Origin: Rhizophagus irregularis
Lineage: Eukaryota > Glomeromycota > Glomeromycetes > Glomerales > Glomeraceae
DNA length: 64,000 bases
Reading direction: 5' to 3'
NCBI RefSeq assembly: GCF_026210795.1
Contig: NC_089430.1
Location: 4,836,001 to 4,900,000, forward strand
Shown in pieces: positions 21,315 through 33,252 of this stretch. The position numbers and the translations under genes are program-made. Numbering within the stretch: position 1 is the stretch's first letter; the number at the start of each line of letters is the position of its first letter. Under the pieces are notes generated by a model that worked only from the letters and a program-made list of their open reading frames with translations, had not been told where the DNA came from and ran no database searches.

Positions 21315-24202
21315 ATGGAATTGAAGTTAATTAATCATGATATTTCTGCTATTAAAAATAATATAAAATGTTTTAAGAGTAGTGATTTATTTATTCATCT
21401 ATCAACACATAGTAAATATGAAGCAATATTTAGAAGAAAATTGGAATGGATTCCTTATAATAAATTTTGTGATGTTAAATATATTGTAGTAGACATGTTT
21501 AAAAAAATGTATAGAGCAAAGTGGATTAATAAAAGAAACAGTGTGTTTCTAAAAAGTTTAGATGATCCAAATAACGTTACACCGGAGTTCGTAACAAGTG
21601 TATGTTTGAATTTATTATTTAATGAAATTTTTTCAAACAATCTTATTTATATTAACGTAATTTATTATTATCATAGATTACAGTACTACATGAAATTTAT
21701 GGAATAACTCAAGTCCCAAAAACAAAAACTTTTATGTTAGTTTTGAATGAAATGTGTGAAAAATGTAATATTATATGTAGTGCGATGCATTATCAACAAA
21801 ATTTTGAAAATTGGACTAGCGGTAATAATGATATTGACAAATATATTCAAAATACGCAGCTATTAGCACATGTTGGTCATAAAAATTCATTGGAATGGAT
21901 ACCTTATGATAGATTCTATGATTTTAAATATGTTGCAGAAGGCAAGTTTGGCAAGACGTATAAAGCAAATTGGACTGATGGAAATATAAGATATTGGTAT
22001 AGTAATAATTGGATAAGAGAAAATCCAAATATGCTTGTATTTCTGAAAAGCTTGAAAAATTTAAAAGATATTACATTGGAACTTAATGAGGTATAATATG
22101 AATTTGTATTATAATATATAATTGAGAACTCAATTTCACTAAATACTAATGTATTGTTTTTGTAGATTACGGTACCTCATAAATTCTATGGAATAACTCA
22201 AGATCCAAAAACAAATACTTATATGGCAGTTTTGAGTGAAACATGCGAAAATTGTGATAGTATATGTAATGCAATACATTTTCAACGAAATTTTGAAAAT
22301 TGGACTAGCGGTAATAAAAATATTGATAAACTTATTCAAGACACCCAGCTATCAGTACATAGTAAATATGCATCAGTAATTAAAAAAATATTAGAATGGG
22401 TACCTTATAATAGACTTTATAATATTAAATATATCTCAGAAAGCAATTATAAAGCAACTTGGATTGATGGATGTATAGATAAATGGGATCATCATAATAA
22501 TAAAACTTGGAAAAGAAAAGAACAGAATTTGATTGTATTTCTGAAAAGTTTAGATAATCCAAATAATATTACGTCAGAATACATAAATGAGGTATATTAA
22601 ATTTATTATTTAATGTATGAAATTTTTTTTTTAATTTTGATTTTTACTATGTTTATATTTGTAGATTTCAAAACATTATGAAGTTTACGGAATAACTCAA
22701 GATCCAGAAACAAAGAATTATATGATGATTTATAATGAAGTATGTGGAAAATGTAAATATATATGTAGTGCAATACATTTTCAACGAAATTTTAAAAATT
22801 GGACTAGTGGTAACATAAATGTTGATAAATTTATTCAAGATATTCAGTTGTCAGTTCATAAAGACACTAATATAAGAAACGTATTAGAATGGATACCTTA
22901 TGATAAATTTAACAATATTAAATACATTGGGAAAGGTGGATTTGCTAATGTGTATAGTGCAGAGTGGGCAATAAATGGTCAACATAATAAATTGGTCGCT
23001 CTAAAAAGTTTAAATAATTCAAAAAATATTACATTAGAATTTATGAATGAGGTATGATTATTTTATTTTATTTATTAAGAATTTCGAAATTTTGCTTTTT
23101 TGTAATATTTATTATATTTATTAATATTTCTTTTATATATATATATAGATTGCTTTACATAACAAAATAGGAAATTCTTTTTCTATTATTGATTTTCATG
23201 GTATAACTCAAGATCCAAAAACAAAAAATTATATGATGGTTTTGGAATATGCAAAGGAAGGAAGTTTACGAAATTATTTAGATAAAAATTATAATGAATT
23301 AAGTTGGGATGATAAATTACTTCATTTATATTATATTTCATCTGGACTTGTATCTATTCATAAAAATGGTTTAGTTCATCGAGATTTTCATATAAGCAAC
23401 ATATTGGTATCCAACTACACAAAAATAACTGATATGGGATTATGTAAACCTGTAAATTATGATGCATCAGAAAATACAAAAAAATGTATATATGGTGTTT
23501 TGCCTTATATTGCTCCTGAGATTTTACAAGGTCAAAGTTATACCAAAGCTGCGGATATTTATAGTTTTGGTATTATTATGTATGAAGTAATTTCTGGGTT
23601 ACCACCATATCATGATGTAAGTCATGATAAAAATTTAGCGATAAAAATTTGTCAAGGGCTTAGACCAAAGTTTAACATTAAGGTACCACAATTAATCGTG
23701 CATTTAATTAAAAAATGCTTAGAAGCAAATCCATTAAATCGACCAACAGCAGATGAAATTGAAAAAATTTTATGTAGTTGGCGTGATAATCGTGTAGTAG
23801 AATTACAAAAACAAATTAAAGAAGCAGAAGAAATGAATAATAAATTACTAGCTGGTGGTATACATTCAACCAATTTAAGAGTATCATATAGGACACATTC
23901 TGAAGCTATTTATACAAGTAGATTACTTAATTTTGATAATCTTCCCAAACCAAAAAATTCTGATTATTATTATGAAAAGAAGGATACTAGTATGAATAGC
24001 ATTGAATCTTCAGGTACTGTGCGTTTAATAAAAAAAAAAAAATATTTAAAACAATTATAATAAATGCTAACTAAAACTTTATTTATTTTAATTAGCGCCA
24101 TTGTCTTTACAAATTGATGTTTCAAAATTGAATATTAACTACAATAATAATCCCGCCAAATCGAAAAATTCTGGTGCTTATTATAAACAAAGGATATTAT
24201 AA
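21315..24202 (+). CDS. Protein-kinase-like gene with four N-lobe exons and one C-lobe
   Basis: Predicted exons 21315-21599, 21677-22090, 22166-22591, 22665-23051, 23149-24013, 24096-24202; the total is divisible by 3 (~827 aa). Exon 1 lacks the Cys block and has a poor loop. Exons 2-4 have the Cys block (CEKCN, CENCD, CGKCK), WTSGN and an N-lobe. Exon 3 has lost the glycine loop (ISESNYKATW). Exon 4, next to the C-lobe, has the best loop (GKGGFANVYSAEW) and VALK. The C-lobe shows LVHRDFHISNIL (HRD and Asn present), TDMG for DFG, an APE segment, DIYSFG and a helical tail (LQKQIKEAEEMN). The final exon (LSLQIDVSKLNIN) is shared with both paralogues. It lies head-to-head with the giant kinase gene 6.9 kb away. 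HRD is intact, so activity is more likely than in the giant gene. Confidence 0.78.
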
Positions 24203-26099
24203 ATAATACGAGACCTTCAGGTATTGATAAAAAATGTTTAAAATAATTACAAAATAAAAAATTTACTGATAAGACATTTTATTTATTAAATAGTGTCATT
24301 ATTACCTTTACAAATTAATGTCTCTTAAATTAAATATTGGTTGGAATGGTAAATTTTAACTTTTATTATATTAACACTTGATATTATTAATTCTTAAATT
24401 CAATAATCTCTTTAATTTAGGTCAAAATAGCAAATTTAAGGATTTAAGGCCAAATATAAGTCTAGGACTAATCATAAATAAGTGATTTCCATTGGTCATA
24501 GAAATTGAAAGAATTTTTAATTTGTTGGATCGAATAATGTGTAAATATTTTTTCGCCATTATAAAATATAATTACGTTTGGAGTTCACTATTCCTAAAAA
24601 CAAAGTGAAAGTGTACGAGAAATATTTTTTAAGACAAAACCATTTAAGAAAGTAAAGAAGGGCGGGAAAAAATAGTGATATTCTAGAAAAAAAACTTTGA
24701 ATAGAAATTACAATATTTCCTTTTTATTCCAGTTTTTAAAATGATAATACCGATAAGAATATGATAGATTATCAAATTTAATATTTATTGATTAAATAAA
24801 TCCACTAAACTTTTAATTATACTAATATAGACTTTATTGCGCACATAATTTGATCCTAATACATAAAAAATTTATGTTAAATGAAAAAAGTTTTTAATAA
24901 TAATATTATACATCTCATGAAAATATCGTTTATTAATTGCAAGAGCGAAATATAAAGTACAGGACGTGTGAAGATTAATGATTCCGGCCGATATCTATAA
25001 AATTGTAGGCCATTCTAGAAGTTGGAGTTAATCGGTCAATCAGTTAAGGTTAATTGGTTTTTGGTCAGTTCCAACCTCTAGGTCATTTTTATACAAATTG
25101 TATTCTTTATCTGTTATTAAATTATACAGTATCAAATTTTAATTTTAATTATTTTCATTTCTAATATTTCTACTAATACACTGCAAAAAAATTTAATAAA
25201 ACGTTCAGTTTATAAAGTTTATAACAACGCTCCATGACTCAGCAACTAACCCTGTAAAAAATTTTATCCGTTATTTCTGTAAAAACTCCATAAAAATGAG
25301 CCTTTCACGGATCCATTCATGGAAATTATAAATAATTCGATAAATCCGTATTAATTCCGGAATATGAGCCTTTTACGGAAAAAAGATGGAATATAAAAAA
25401 CGGATCGACTTTTTTATAGAGTCAGATTTTTAATATGACTGACAATATAATGGCGAAAATAATTCTTCATCATAAATGACATAAATGACTTTGTGATACG
25501 ATTTCATACCTTTTTATCCGAGATTTAATTCATCGATCGAAAAAACTCTATATCTCGAAAGAAAATGACTTTTTAACTAAATTATGTCTTGAAGTGAAAA
25601 TAAAATTCTAGAAAATCAGAGTCATGTTTTATTATTTCATCCCGTACAATTAAGATCATTTCAGCTAAACCCCTGATTCTAGGCAAATTCTATCACACTA
25701 TCATTTGATCATTCCGGGCACTTCTTTTTCCCTACTACAAAAGTGATATATAAACTGATTATCATTTTTAGTCCTTTATACTATTTTAAGTTTTTTAAAT
25801 TACTATCGAATTAAAAAAAATATGCAAAACCTTAACGTTAAATAAAAAAAAAAGATATATATATTTAACATTATTGTAATGACAATTTCCTTTTATTTAA
25901 AGAATTCGAAAGGATAAAATAGTTAAAATTAAATAAAAAGAATATATTTTTTTGGTTAAATAGTATAATTTAAATAATTCACAAATTAAATAGTAATTTT
26001 AGTTTATCTCATCACTTTTTTAGTTCAAAAGTTTAATTAAAAATAACTAAAATCTCAATCAAAATTCAACTACTAAAATTTACTCATTTTCTACGCATC
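24203..26099. other. Intergenic; contains a segment shared with 38.5-39.1 kb
   Basis: No gene. 24230-24330 has remains that may be an extra 3' exon copy. From about 25000 to 25800 the sequence matches 38500-39130 in the same orientation. At 25013-25078 a small inverted repeat (TAGAAGTTGGA and TCCAACCTCTA) may be a tiny MITE. At 25250-25430 ACGGA-containing motifs repeat (TCACGGATCC, TTTACGGAAAA, AAACGGATCG). Confidence 0.45.
25000..25800 (+). repeat. Diverged segmental duplicate of 38500-39130
   Basis: Shared blocks in the same order: GTCATTTTTATACAAATTGT against GCCATTTTTACACAACTCGT, TTGTGATACGATTT, ATCTCGAAAGAAAAT, TTTTTAACTAAA and AGTGATATATAAACT against AGTGTCATATAAACT. One copy is downstream of the plus-strand kinase gene, the other upstream of the decayed minus-strand kinase. 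Confidence 0.6.
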
Positions 26100-26206
26100 T
26101 AGACCAGAATCATGTAATGCCGCCTGGCATTATCCAAAAAAGGGAGATCTACACGTTACTTGGTTACTCTACGCAAAACTCCGTATTTGTGTATTTCTTG
26201 GGTCTA
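26100..26206. mobile_element. Diverged relative of the 17135-17318 MITE
   Basis: The interior CATGTAATGCCGCCTGGCAT then TATCC is the reverse complement (with a few changes) of 17230-17260. Ends read TAGACC (26100-26105) and GGTCTA (26201-26206). Shorter than its relative and without a clear target duplication. Confidence 0.45.
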
Positions 26207-26303
26207 AACTGGAAATGATTTCTATTTGATCACAAGGTGGTACAATGCAGTTGCATTTTACATAAGGTTTCAGCCATTAAAATTGGTAACCAATTTTTTA
26301 ACA

Positions 26304-29300
26304 ATGTTAAAAGAAACGAAAGAAACCGACCCTAAAGAATCAAATTATTATGTCGATTGGTTAGACAAATCGATTGCAAATGAATACTTCAATTATTATG
26401 AATTTTCGGAATTTAAAAATTTAGAACTTATAGGAAGTGGTTCATATGGAAGTGTCATTCGTGCTAATTGGAAAAATATTGAAAATTTTTTCGCTTTAAA
26501 AACTTTTAAAAATTATGACAATATAATGTTAAAAGAACTTGTTAATGAGGTAATTAATCTCGGCTATCTTCATAAATTTTACAAATTGAAATTAAAATAT
26601 GATTTCTTTTCCAGATAAAATTACAAAAAAGAGTTGATTTTCACGAGAATATTATACGGTTTTATGGCATCACGAAAGTGGAAGCTGGTAAGATTCAAGT
26701 GCTAGCATGTGTTACATTAACGTTTTGGTTTAACACACTCTTTTTTATCTAGAAAAATATTCGTTAGTCTTAGAATACGCCGACAATGGTACACTAAAAA
26801 CTTATTTAAATAATCATTTTAATGGACTTAATTGGATTGATAAATATCAGTTGGCATTTCAACTAGCTAATGCAGTAGAATGTTTACATGATTGTAATAT
26901 TATACATCGTGATCTGGTAATAACAAATTACTAACTTATAATTTGCTATTTTAATTATAATCGTATCGTACTAAGGTTTTCATTTATAATAATAGCATGC
27001 AGATAATATACTTGTACATGGGAAAAAGATAAAGTTAACAGACTTTGGTTTATCAAAAAAAATTTCTGAAGCATCAAGCAAAACATCAAAAATATTTGGT
27101 GTAATACCTTTTATCGATTCAAAAAAATTATATGATCAAGGTTACAAATTAAACAAGAAATCTGATGTATATAGCGTCGGAGTTTTGATGTGGCAAATTT
27201 CAAGTGGCCGTCAACCTTTTTCTGATTATAATTATGATGCAATTTTATCCTTGTCCATAGCAAATGGCAAGCGAGAAGAAATTATTGACGGTACTCCTAA
27301 AGAATATTGTGACTTATTTGCAGGTAATGAATATGATTATAAATATTTTTAATTCATTAATTCATTTATTAATGTGATTTATTTTAACCAGAATGTTGGA
27401 AAGATGATCCAGATGAACGTCCAAATATACAAAATGTCGTTTCTATTCTTTATGAAATAATATTTCCCAAACAAGAAGGTATAACTATTACTGATAATGT
27501 TAATAAAGAAAAAGAAAATAACCAACTGAAAAAATTTGAACCAATTTCTAAATCAATCGAAACCATGGAATTAAATAATGAATTGATATCATATAATGGA
27601 TTAAATATAAGTTGTGAAAATAATTTATCAAGTTCATCAATTCAAACAAATATATCAAAAATTTCATATGGGTCAACATTTGATAAGACTAATAATATAA
27701 TTGTTCAAAAGTTAATTAAGGTTATAAATAGAAAACATGATAAGGAAAGTATTAATTTTCGAGATTTTCAACAATTTATCAATCAACAAGTATTTGAATT
27801 AAATCTAAGTTCAAATAATCTTATTAAATGGCTAACTAAACAAGTAAATCCACAATATAATTATTTACTTGGACTACTTTATTATTATAACATCTGTACA
27901 GAAGAAAATAGTACAAAGCATTGGAATTATTCTTGAAAGCATCTAAAGACAATTATTTGACTGCACAAGTTTATCTTGGAAAATGTTATAATGATGGATA
28001 TGGAATTAAATGTAATAAAAATTTGGCATTTGATTGGTATCGAAAATCTGCGGAGAATGACAGTATAATTGGACAATTTTATTTGGGAAATTGTTATGAA
28101 TTTGGCATTGGAACTGCAAAAGATTTTATAAAATCAGTACATTGGTATAAAAAAGCGGCAAAAAGAGGAAATACAAGTGCAAAACTAAATCTTGCAAACT
28201 GTTATAGATTAGGAAAAGGTGTTGAAAAAGATGAAATTAAAGCGTTCATGTATTATAAAATTTTAGCCAAACAAGAAATTTCAGATGCTCAATGTCAACT
28301 GGGAGATTGTTATTATAATGGGATTGGAACGAAAATAGATGAAATACAAGCTAAATGTTGGTATGAAAAGGCAACAAAAAATGGAAACATTGTTGCAAAA
28401 GATAATCTTTTAAAGTACTATGATAAAAGACAAAAGTTAAAAATAAGTAATATTAAGGAAATTAAATTTCAAAAAAGATTAAGTTTTAAAGGTTTCAAAT
28501 ACTTTATGACTAAATTTACAAAAATTAATCAAGAAAATATATTTAGCATAGTTCAAATAGTGGCAGAAAATAAAAATAAAGGGTTGCCATTTGATTTAAT
28601 TAATCACTATAAAAAAGATAAAGGTGTAAGAAAAGATGGAAGAAAAGCTTTTGAATTCCATAGACTTTTAGCTGAACAAGGATATATAAATGCAAAATTT
28701 CAACTTGGATATTGTTATGATGAAGGAATTGGAATTGATATTAGTAAAGTAAAAGCATTTGAATTATATAAAGTAGCAGCAGAAAAAGGAAATAATGAAG
28801 CACAATATAATTTGAGTATTTTATATGAATTAGGAGAAGGAGTTGATAAAAATGAGGAAAAAGCATTTGAAATAATTAAAAAATTAGCAGAAAAAGGAGA
28901 TCCGGATGCAAATTATAAACTTGCTTACTACTATAATAAAGGAATCGGAACTGAAATTAATAAATCAAAAGCATATGAATCATATAATATAGCAGCTGAA
29001 ACAGGAAACAATGAAGCACGATTTAATTTAGCCATATTATATCAATTTGGAGTTAGTGATGATAAGAAGAAAGCATTTAAATTAATGAAAGATTTAGCGG
29101 AAAAAGATGATGTAAATGCTCAATTCAAACTTGGATATTATTATGATGAAGGAATTGGAACTAAAATTAATAAATCAAAGGCATTTGAATTATATAATAT
29201 AGCAGCTGAAAAGGGGAGCAATGAAGCACGATTTAATTTATTTAATTTAGCCATATTATATCAGCTTGGAGATGGAGTTAATGAAGATAAGAAGAAAGCA

Positions 29301-30542
29301 TTTGAATTAATGAAAGGTTTAGCAAAAAAAGATGATGTAAATGCTCAATTCAAACTTGGATATTATTATAATGAAGGAATTGGTACTGAAATTAATAAAT
29401 CAAAAGCGTTTGAATTATATAGTATAGCAGCTGAAAAAGGCATTAAGGCACAATATAATTTGGCCATTTTATATCAATATGGAGAAGGTATTAATAAAGA
29501 TGAAAAGAAAGCGTTTGAATTAATAGAAAACCTAGCCGCCGAAAATGATTTAGATGCTCAATTACAGCTTGGATATTATTATTATGAAGGAATTGGAACT
29601 GAAATTAATAAATCAAAAGCATTTGAATTGTCTAAAGTAGCAGCAGAAAAAGGAAATACTGATGCACAATTTATTTTAGGTACATTATATCAAATTGGAG
29701 AAGGAGTTGCTAAAAATGAGAAAAAAGCATTTGAATTAATAAAAGATTTAGCTGAAACAGATTATTCAGATGCTCAATTTCAACTTGGATATTATTATAA
29801 CGAAGGAATTGGGATCAAAAGAGATCTTAAAAATTCCTTTTACTGGCACCAAAAAGCAGCAGAAAATGGCAATAAAACCGCACAGTATGATATAGGTGAA
29901 AGCTATGAATTAGGAATTGGGACTGATAAAGATTTAATTAAAGCATTTTATTTTTATGCAAAATCGGCTGAAAATGGAGATATTTGTGCAAAATTTCAAC
30001 TTGGATACTGCTATATAAATGGTATTGGAACGGAAATTAATAAAGTAAAAGGATTTGAATTATATAATGAGGCGGCTGGCACTAATATCCAAATTAACCT
30101 TATTGAAAATGATGAAGAAATAGTAAATGATTTAGACAAAGTTAATTATTAGTATCACAAAGCTGCAGAAAATGACAGTAAACTTGCATTATATAAATTA
30201 GGTGAATTTTATGAAGCGGGCATAGGTGTTTGTAAAAATGAAACACGGGCTTTTGAATTCTATAAGGAATCAGCTGATCAAGGGTATATAGATGCTCAAT
30301 ACAAAGTTGGGTATATTTATAATTATGGAACCCAAATTGATATTGATAAAGAAAAAGCATTTAATCACATTAAGATTGCTGCAAAAGGAGGAAATGTTGA
30401 TGCACAATACAGCCTCGCATCTTTATATGAACAAGGAGTAGGAACTGAAAAAAATACCGAGAATGCCATTTATTGGTACAAGAAAGCCGCAGAAAATGGA
30501 TGCCAGGAAGCTGAAAAAGGTTTAAACTTATTATTAAAATAA
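26304..30542 (+). pseudogene. Kinase-Sel1 repeat fusion gene with one frameshift and one nonsense codon
   Basis: Exons 26304-26549, 26615-26687, 26753-26916, 26996-27323, then 27392 onwards. The start is the ATG of MLKETKE. Kinase domain: loop [17 protein letters not shown] lysine, HRDL split by an intron from [13 protein letters not shown], and FGVIPFID in place of APE, then [11 protein letters not shown]. All catalytic motifs are present. After a Ser/Asn-rich linker come ~18 Sel1 repeats of ~36 aa ([25 protein letters not shown] type), which form helical solenoids that bind partners. The frame breaks near 27917, where one A seems missing in ACAAAGCA, and a TAG at 30150-30152 sits where repeats usually have Trp. 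Sel1 coding continues in the same frame for ~130 codons to 30542. The breaks could be real decay or sequencing errors. Confidence 0.7.
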
Positions 30543-30829
30543 ATAAATAATCATAAATCCTAAAAAATTTTATCTTTTCGTAAAATTTCGGTTAGTTGCT
30601 TATTATTATTAAAGAAAACACAATAAAAAAAAGATCAATTTTCAATAGATTATTAATAATAACTATGGTTATGTGTCATATTTGTATTGTTCGTTTTACT
30701 ATTTAATATAAAAATTTATGCCATTTTCAAAAATATTTTATTTTTGTTATTATTTTTATTATCAACGTGGACGAAGCCAGTAAATAGGAAATGATAAAAT
30801 AACAACAAAAATTCTCTATGGTGACGTAA
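30543..30829. other. Short intergenic spacer
   Basis: AT-rich spacer between the Sel1 gene and the decayed LINE. No feature recognised apart from AATAAA-like motifs near 30540-30550 and 30620. Confidence 0.4.
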
Positions 30830-33252
30830 TGAAACAAGAAATATTATAAAAAAGAAGTCAGACGCGTGACAGTATCGCGGGAAGAAGTAGAAGGATCATG
30901 ACGTGATTGCTTTTTAAAGTAGTGATGGTATCTTTTCTTTTTTTTTAGTGATATTGTGTGAAAGTTCCCAGAGTTTAAACTGGGCGGAACGTTCTGACCA
31001 GGTAGCGCGACCAAGGTCTTGAGTTAAGTTCTGTAGGTAAGTGATGAGTAATAGATCTCGGATAGAACGTTTGCCTATATAATTATAAAATAAACTAGAT
31101 AGTTCTGACGGACCAATATGATGAATAAGAAGTATGCAAGGATGCGTTGCTGGTAAAGAGATTGATATTTAATCGTTTGATGGGAGTGTAAATGGAGGTG
31201 ATGCGTTGATGCGATCAGCGATGTCAAATATGAATCCTGAAGCTTTATCCGTTGAGGTTGAGATCAGAATTTCTTTGTGTTTCAAAAGTATTGTTTTGAT
31301 ATTAGAGTAATGTCAGAGACATAACCCGACATGCATATTGGAATCGGTCAAGGACGCACATTCGACGCTCATTATTTGATGGGTAGAGTTTGGTATAAAA
31401 TATCTGTAGTTGGGTATAAGAAGTTCGACTTTTGATTTTAGAACCTTGTATTCTTGACAGTTTTTCGCTGGTGGAAAAAAAAGAATGTTATGTACAAGTG
31501 AGAAAAAAAACTAAAATTGTACCAATACTTAATATAGAAATTTATTAATCATACCGCGTTTTTTTTTTTGATTTTAAATCTTTATGCATGACTAATATAC
31601 TCACAATGTATAGGGGAGTCCGTTGGGTTATGACTTAACCATAGTTTAGTGTAAGACCAGTCTATTTGCTCGTCGAGTATGTATTGCTCTATGGGTTTAA
31701 GAGATGTTTTGTTTAATAAAGAATTAAAGGTACGTACTTGTATGAGAGTATTACTCCATTGATTTGATAAATCCTAAAGATGAGACATTGAAAATTTAAA
31801 GTTAACTATGATTGGGTCTTTCAAGTTAGATCCGACTGAAGCGATTCTGTCCGCTTCTTCATTAAATTTGCGCTTTGGCCTTTTTAAGGATGAGATGAAT
31901 AGTTCGGTTCTCTATGATCCAAAAAGTGAGGTCCCAAATTAAGTAGTTGTTTTGCTAATTTCAATATATTTTTTGTATTTAACATGTAACTTGTTCTTCT
32001 ACATTTACAGAAATAAAAATGCGTTTATCAATTAAAAAAAAAAGTAGTTGTTTTGTTTAAGTTTCGTCTGGGGCTAAGCGTTTGTGATTTTAATCTTTTT
32101 TCGTAAACGGAGATGCAGTTTGAAGAGTCGGTGAAAATGGTACAGGTACTATTGAATGACAGAGTAATCAAAGATGTCAAAATTCCCGTCGCTTCACTTT
32201 TAGTTTGCGAAGGGAAAAAAACTGTTTATTATTTCGAACTTATTTTACTCGTAATATTCTTTATTATCTCTTCATATTCCTTTTCATCCATTCCTAATTT
32301 TAATTCTGTCCTCACTTCTTTCGTATAATTTTAACCTTTATTTATAATAATATTTTCTCCCATTATTTATTATTCTCATTAACTCTGTAAAAACTTTTCC
32401 TTGTTCTATCGCTTCTTTTATCTGATTATTTATCCAATTTCCATTGGATCCTTTAAAGGAAAGTTTTGGTGTGGAGGATGAGCTTGAATCCAGCCGTAGC
32501 CGCTAGTGCATTGTCTAGTTCCTATCTGTTTAACCGATTCGTCTGTGTAAAAATGGAAATTGTTGTATTTAAAAAAGTTCAACGTGATTCTGATTGATAG
32601 CATCTTTGCAAATTAAGGCTGATCCGATTAGTTGAGTGATGTGATATATAGTTTTGGATATATCGTGATCCGATGAAATTGAAGGAAGTGTATGAAAGGG
32701 AGTTTTGTTATTCAAAAGAAGAAAATTTTCGTATGCTAAATGTTTTAAAGTTTAGTAGCAATAAAGAATTTTGTTTTGATGCTTCGATGTTCAGCTGATT
32801 TGAGAAGGTGAACTTTAAAGAGTAATAGTCCTAAAATGTCGAAATTGTGTGTGATGAAATAGTTGGTTATGTGTGTTTTTTTAGTGTTTAATGGATATTG
32901 ATCGTGATGTAGTCTATATAGTACTCGTATGGAGTGTTATTATTGATTATTTCAATGTTGGTTATGTGTTCTTCGTTAGTTATATGATTTGTTTGTCGAT
33001 TATATTCAGTTTATGATTATTGTGGTTTGTGTAATTTTGTGGCGTTTCTTTCAATTTTTTGTTTGTTCTATGTTATCATGTGTTATGTCACGGGATATTG
33101 TGTTATTATCATTATCGATAACAGATGGATAGTGTGATAATGTTGTTTCTATGTGATCAAGCATTTGTTCATCTTGTTTGTCATAAGCGTCACGTTTTCG
33201 GGGTATAGTAGTACCAGTAAAATCGTTATTCCTTGTAGTTGTGTCCATCATA
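30830..33252 (-). mobile_element. Decayed LINE-type retrotransposon with RNase H remains
   Basis: Read on the minus strand, many frames in series give protein-like text. 33252-33051 is an intact N-terminal piece (MMDTTTRNND start). About 32700-32500 reads TPFHTLPSISSDHD and then FHFYTDESV with SGYGWIQ, the first RNase H strand with its Asp. About 32240-32110 reads SQTKSEATGILTSL and TIFTDSSNCI, the Glu and second Asp motifs. About 31900-31600 reads NEEADRIASVG and LSNQWSN, a typical post-RNase H region. About 31000 reads RSAQFKLWELSHNI. Frameshifts and stops are frequent and no reverse transcriptase domain is visible, so the element is internally deleted and dead. Confidence 0.6.
31955..32041 (+). 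mobile_element. 87-bp poly(A)-tailed insertion with 14-bp TSD
   Basis: AAGTAGTTGTTTTG is at 31941-31954 and 32042-32055. The insert ends in an A run and carries GAAATAAAAATGCG, a poly(A) signal, ~25 bp before the end. It interrupts the RNase H remains of the surrounding dead LINE and is opposite in orientation. It looks like a severely 5'-truncated LINE copy. Confidence 0.75.

Noticed and set aside
32113-32328. Plus-strand ORF of 71 codons
   Set aside because: It is the shadow of the minus-strand LINE RNase H remains (TKSEATGIL and TIFTDS in the opposite strand).
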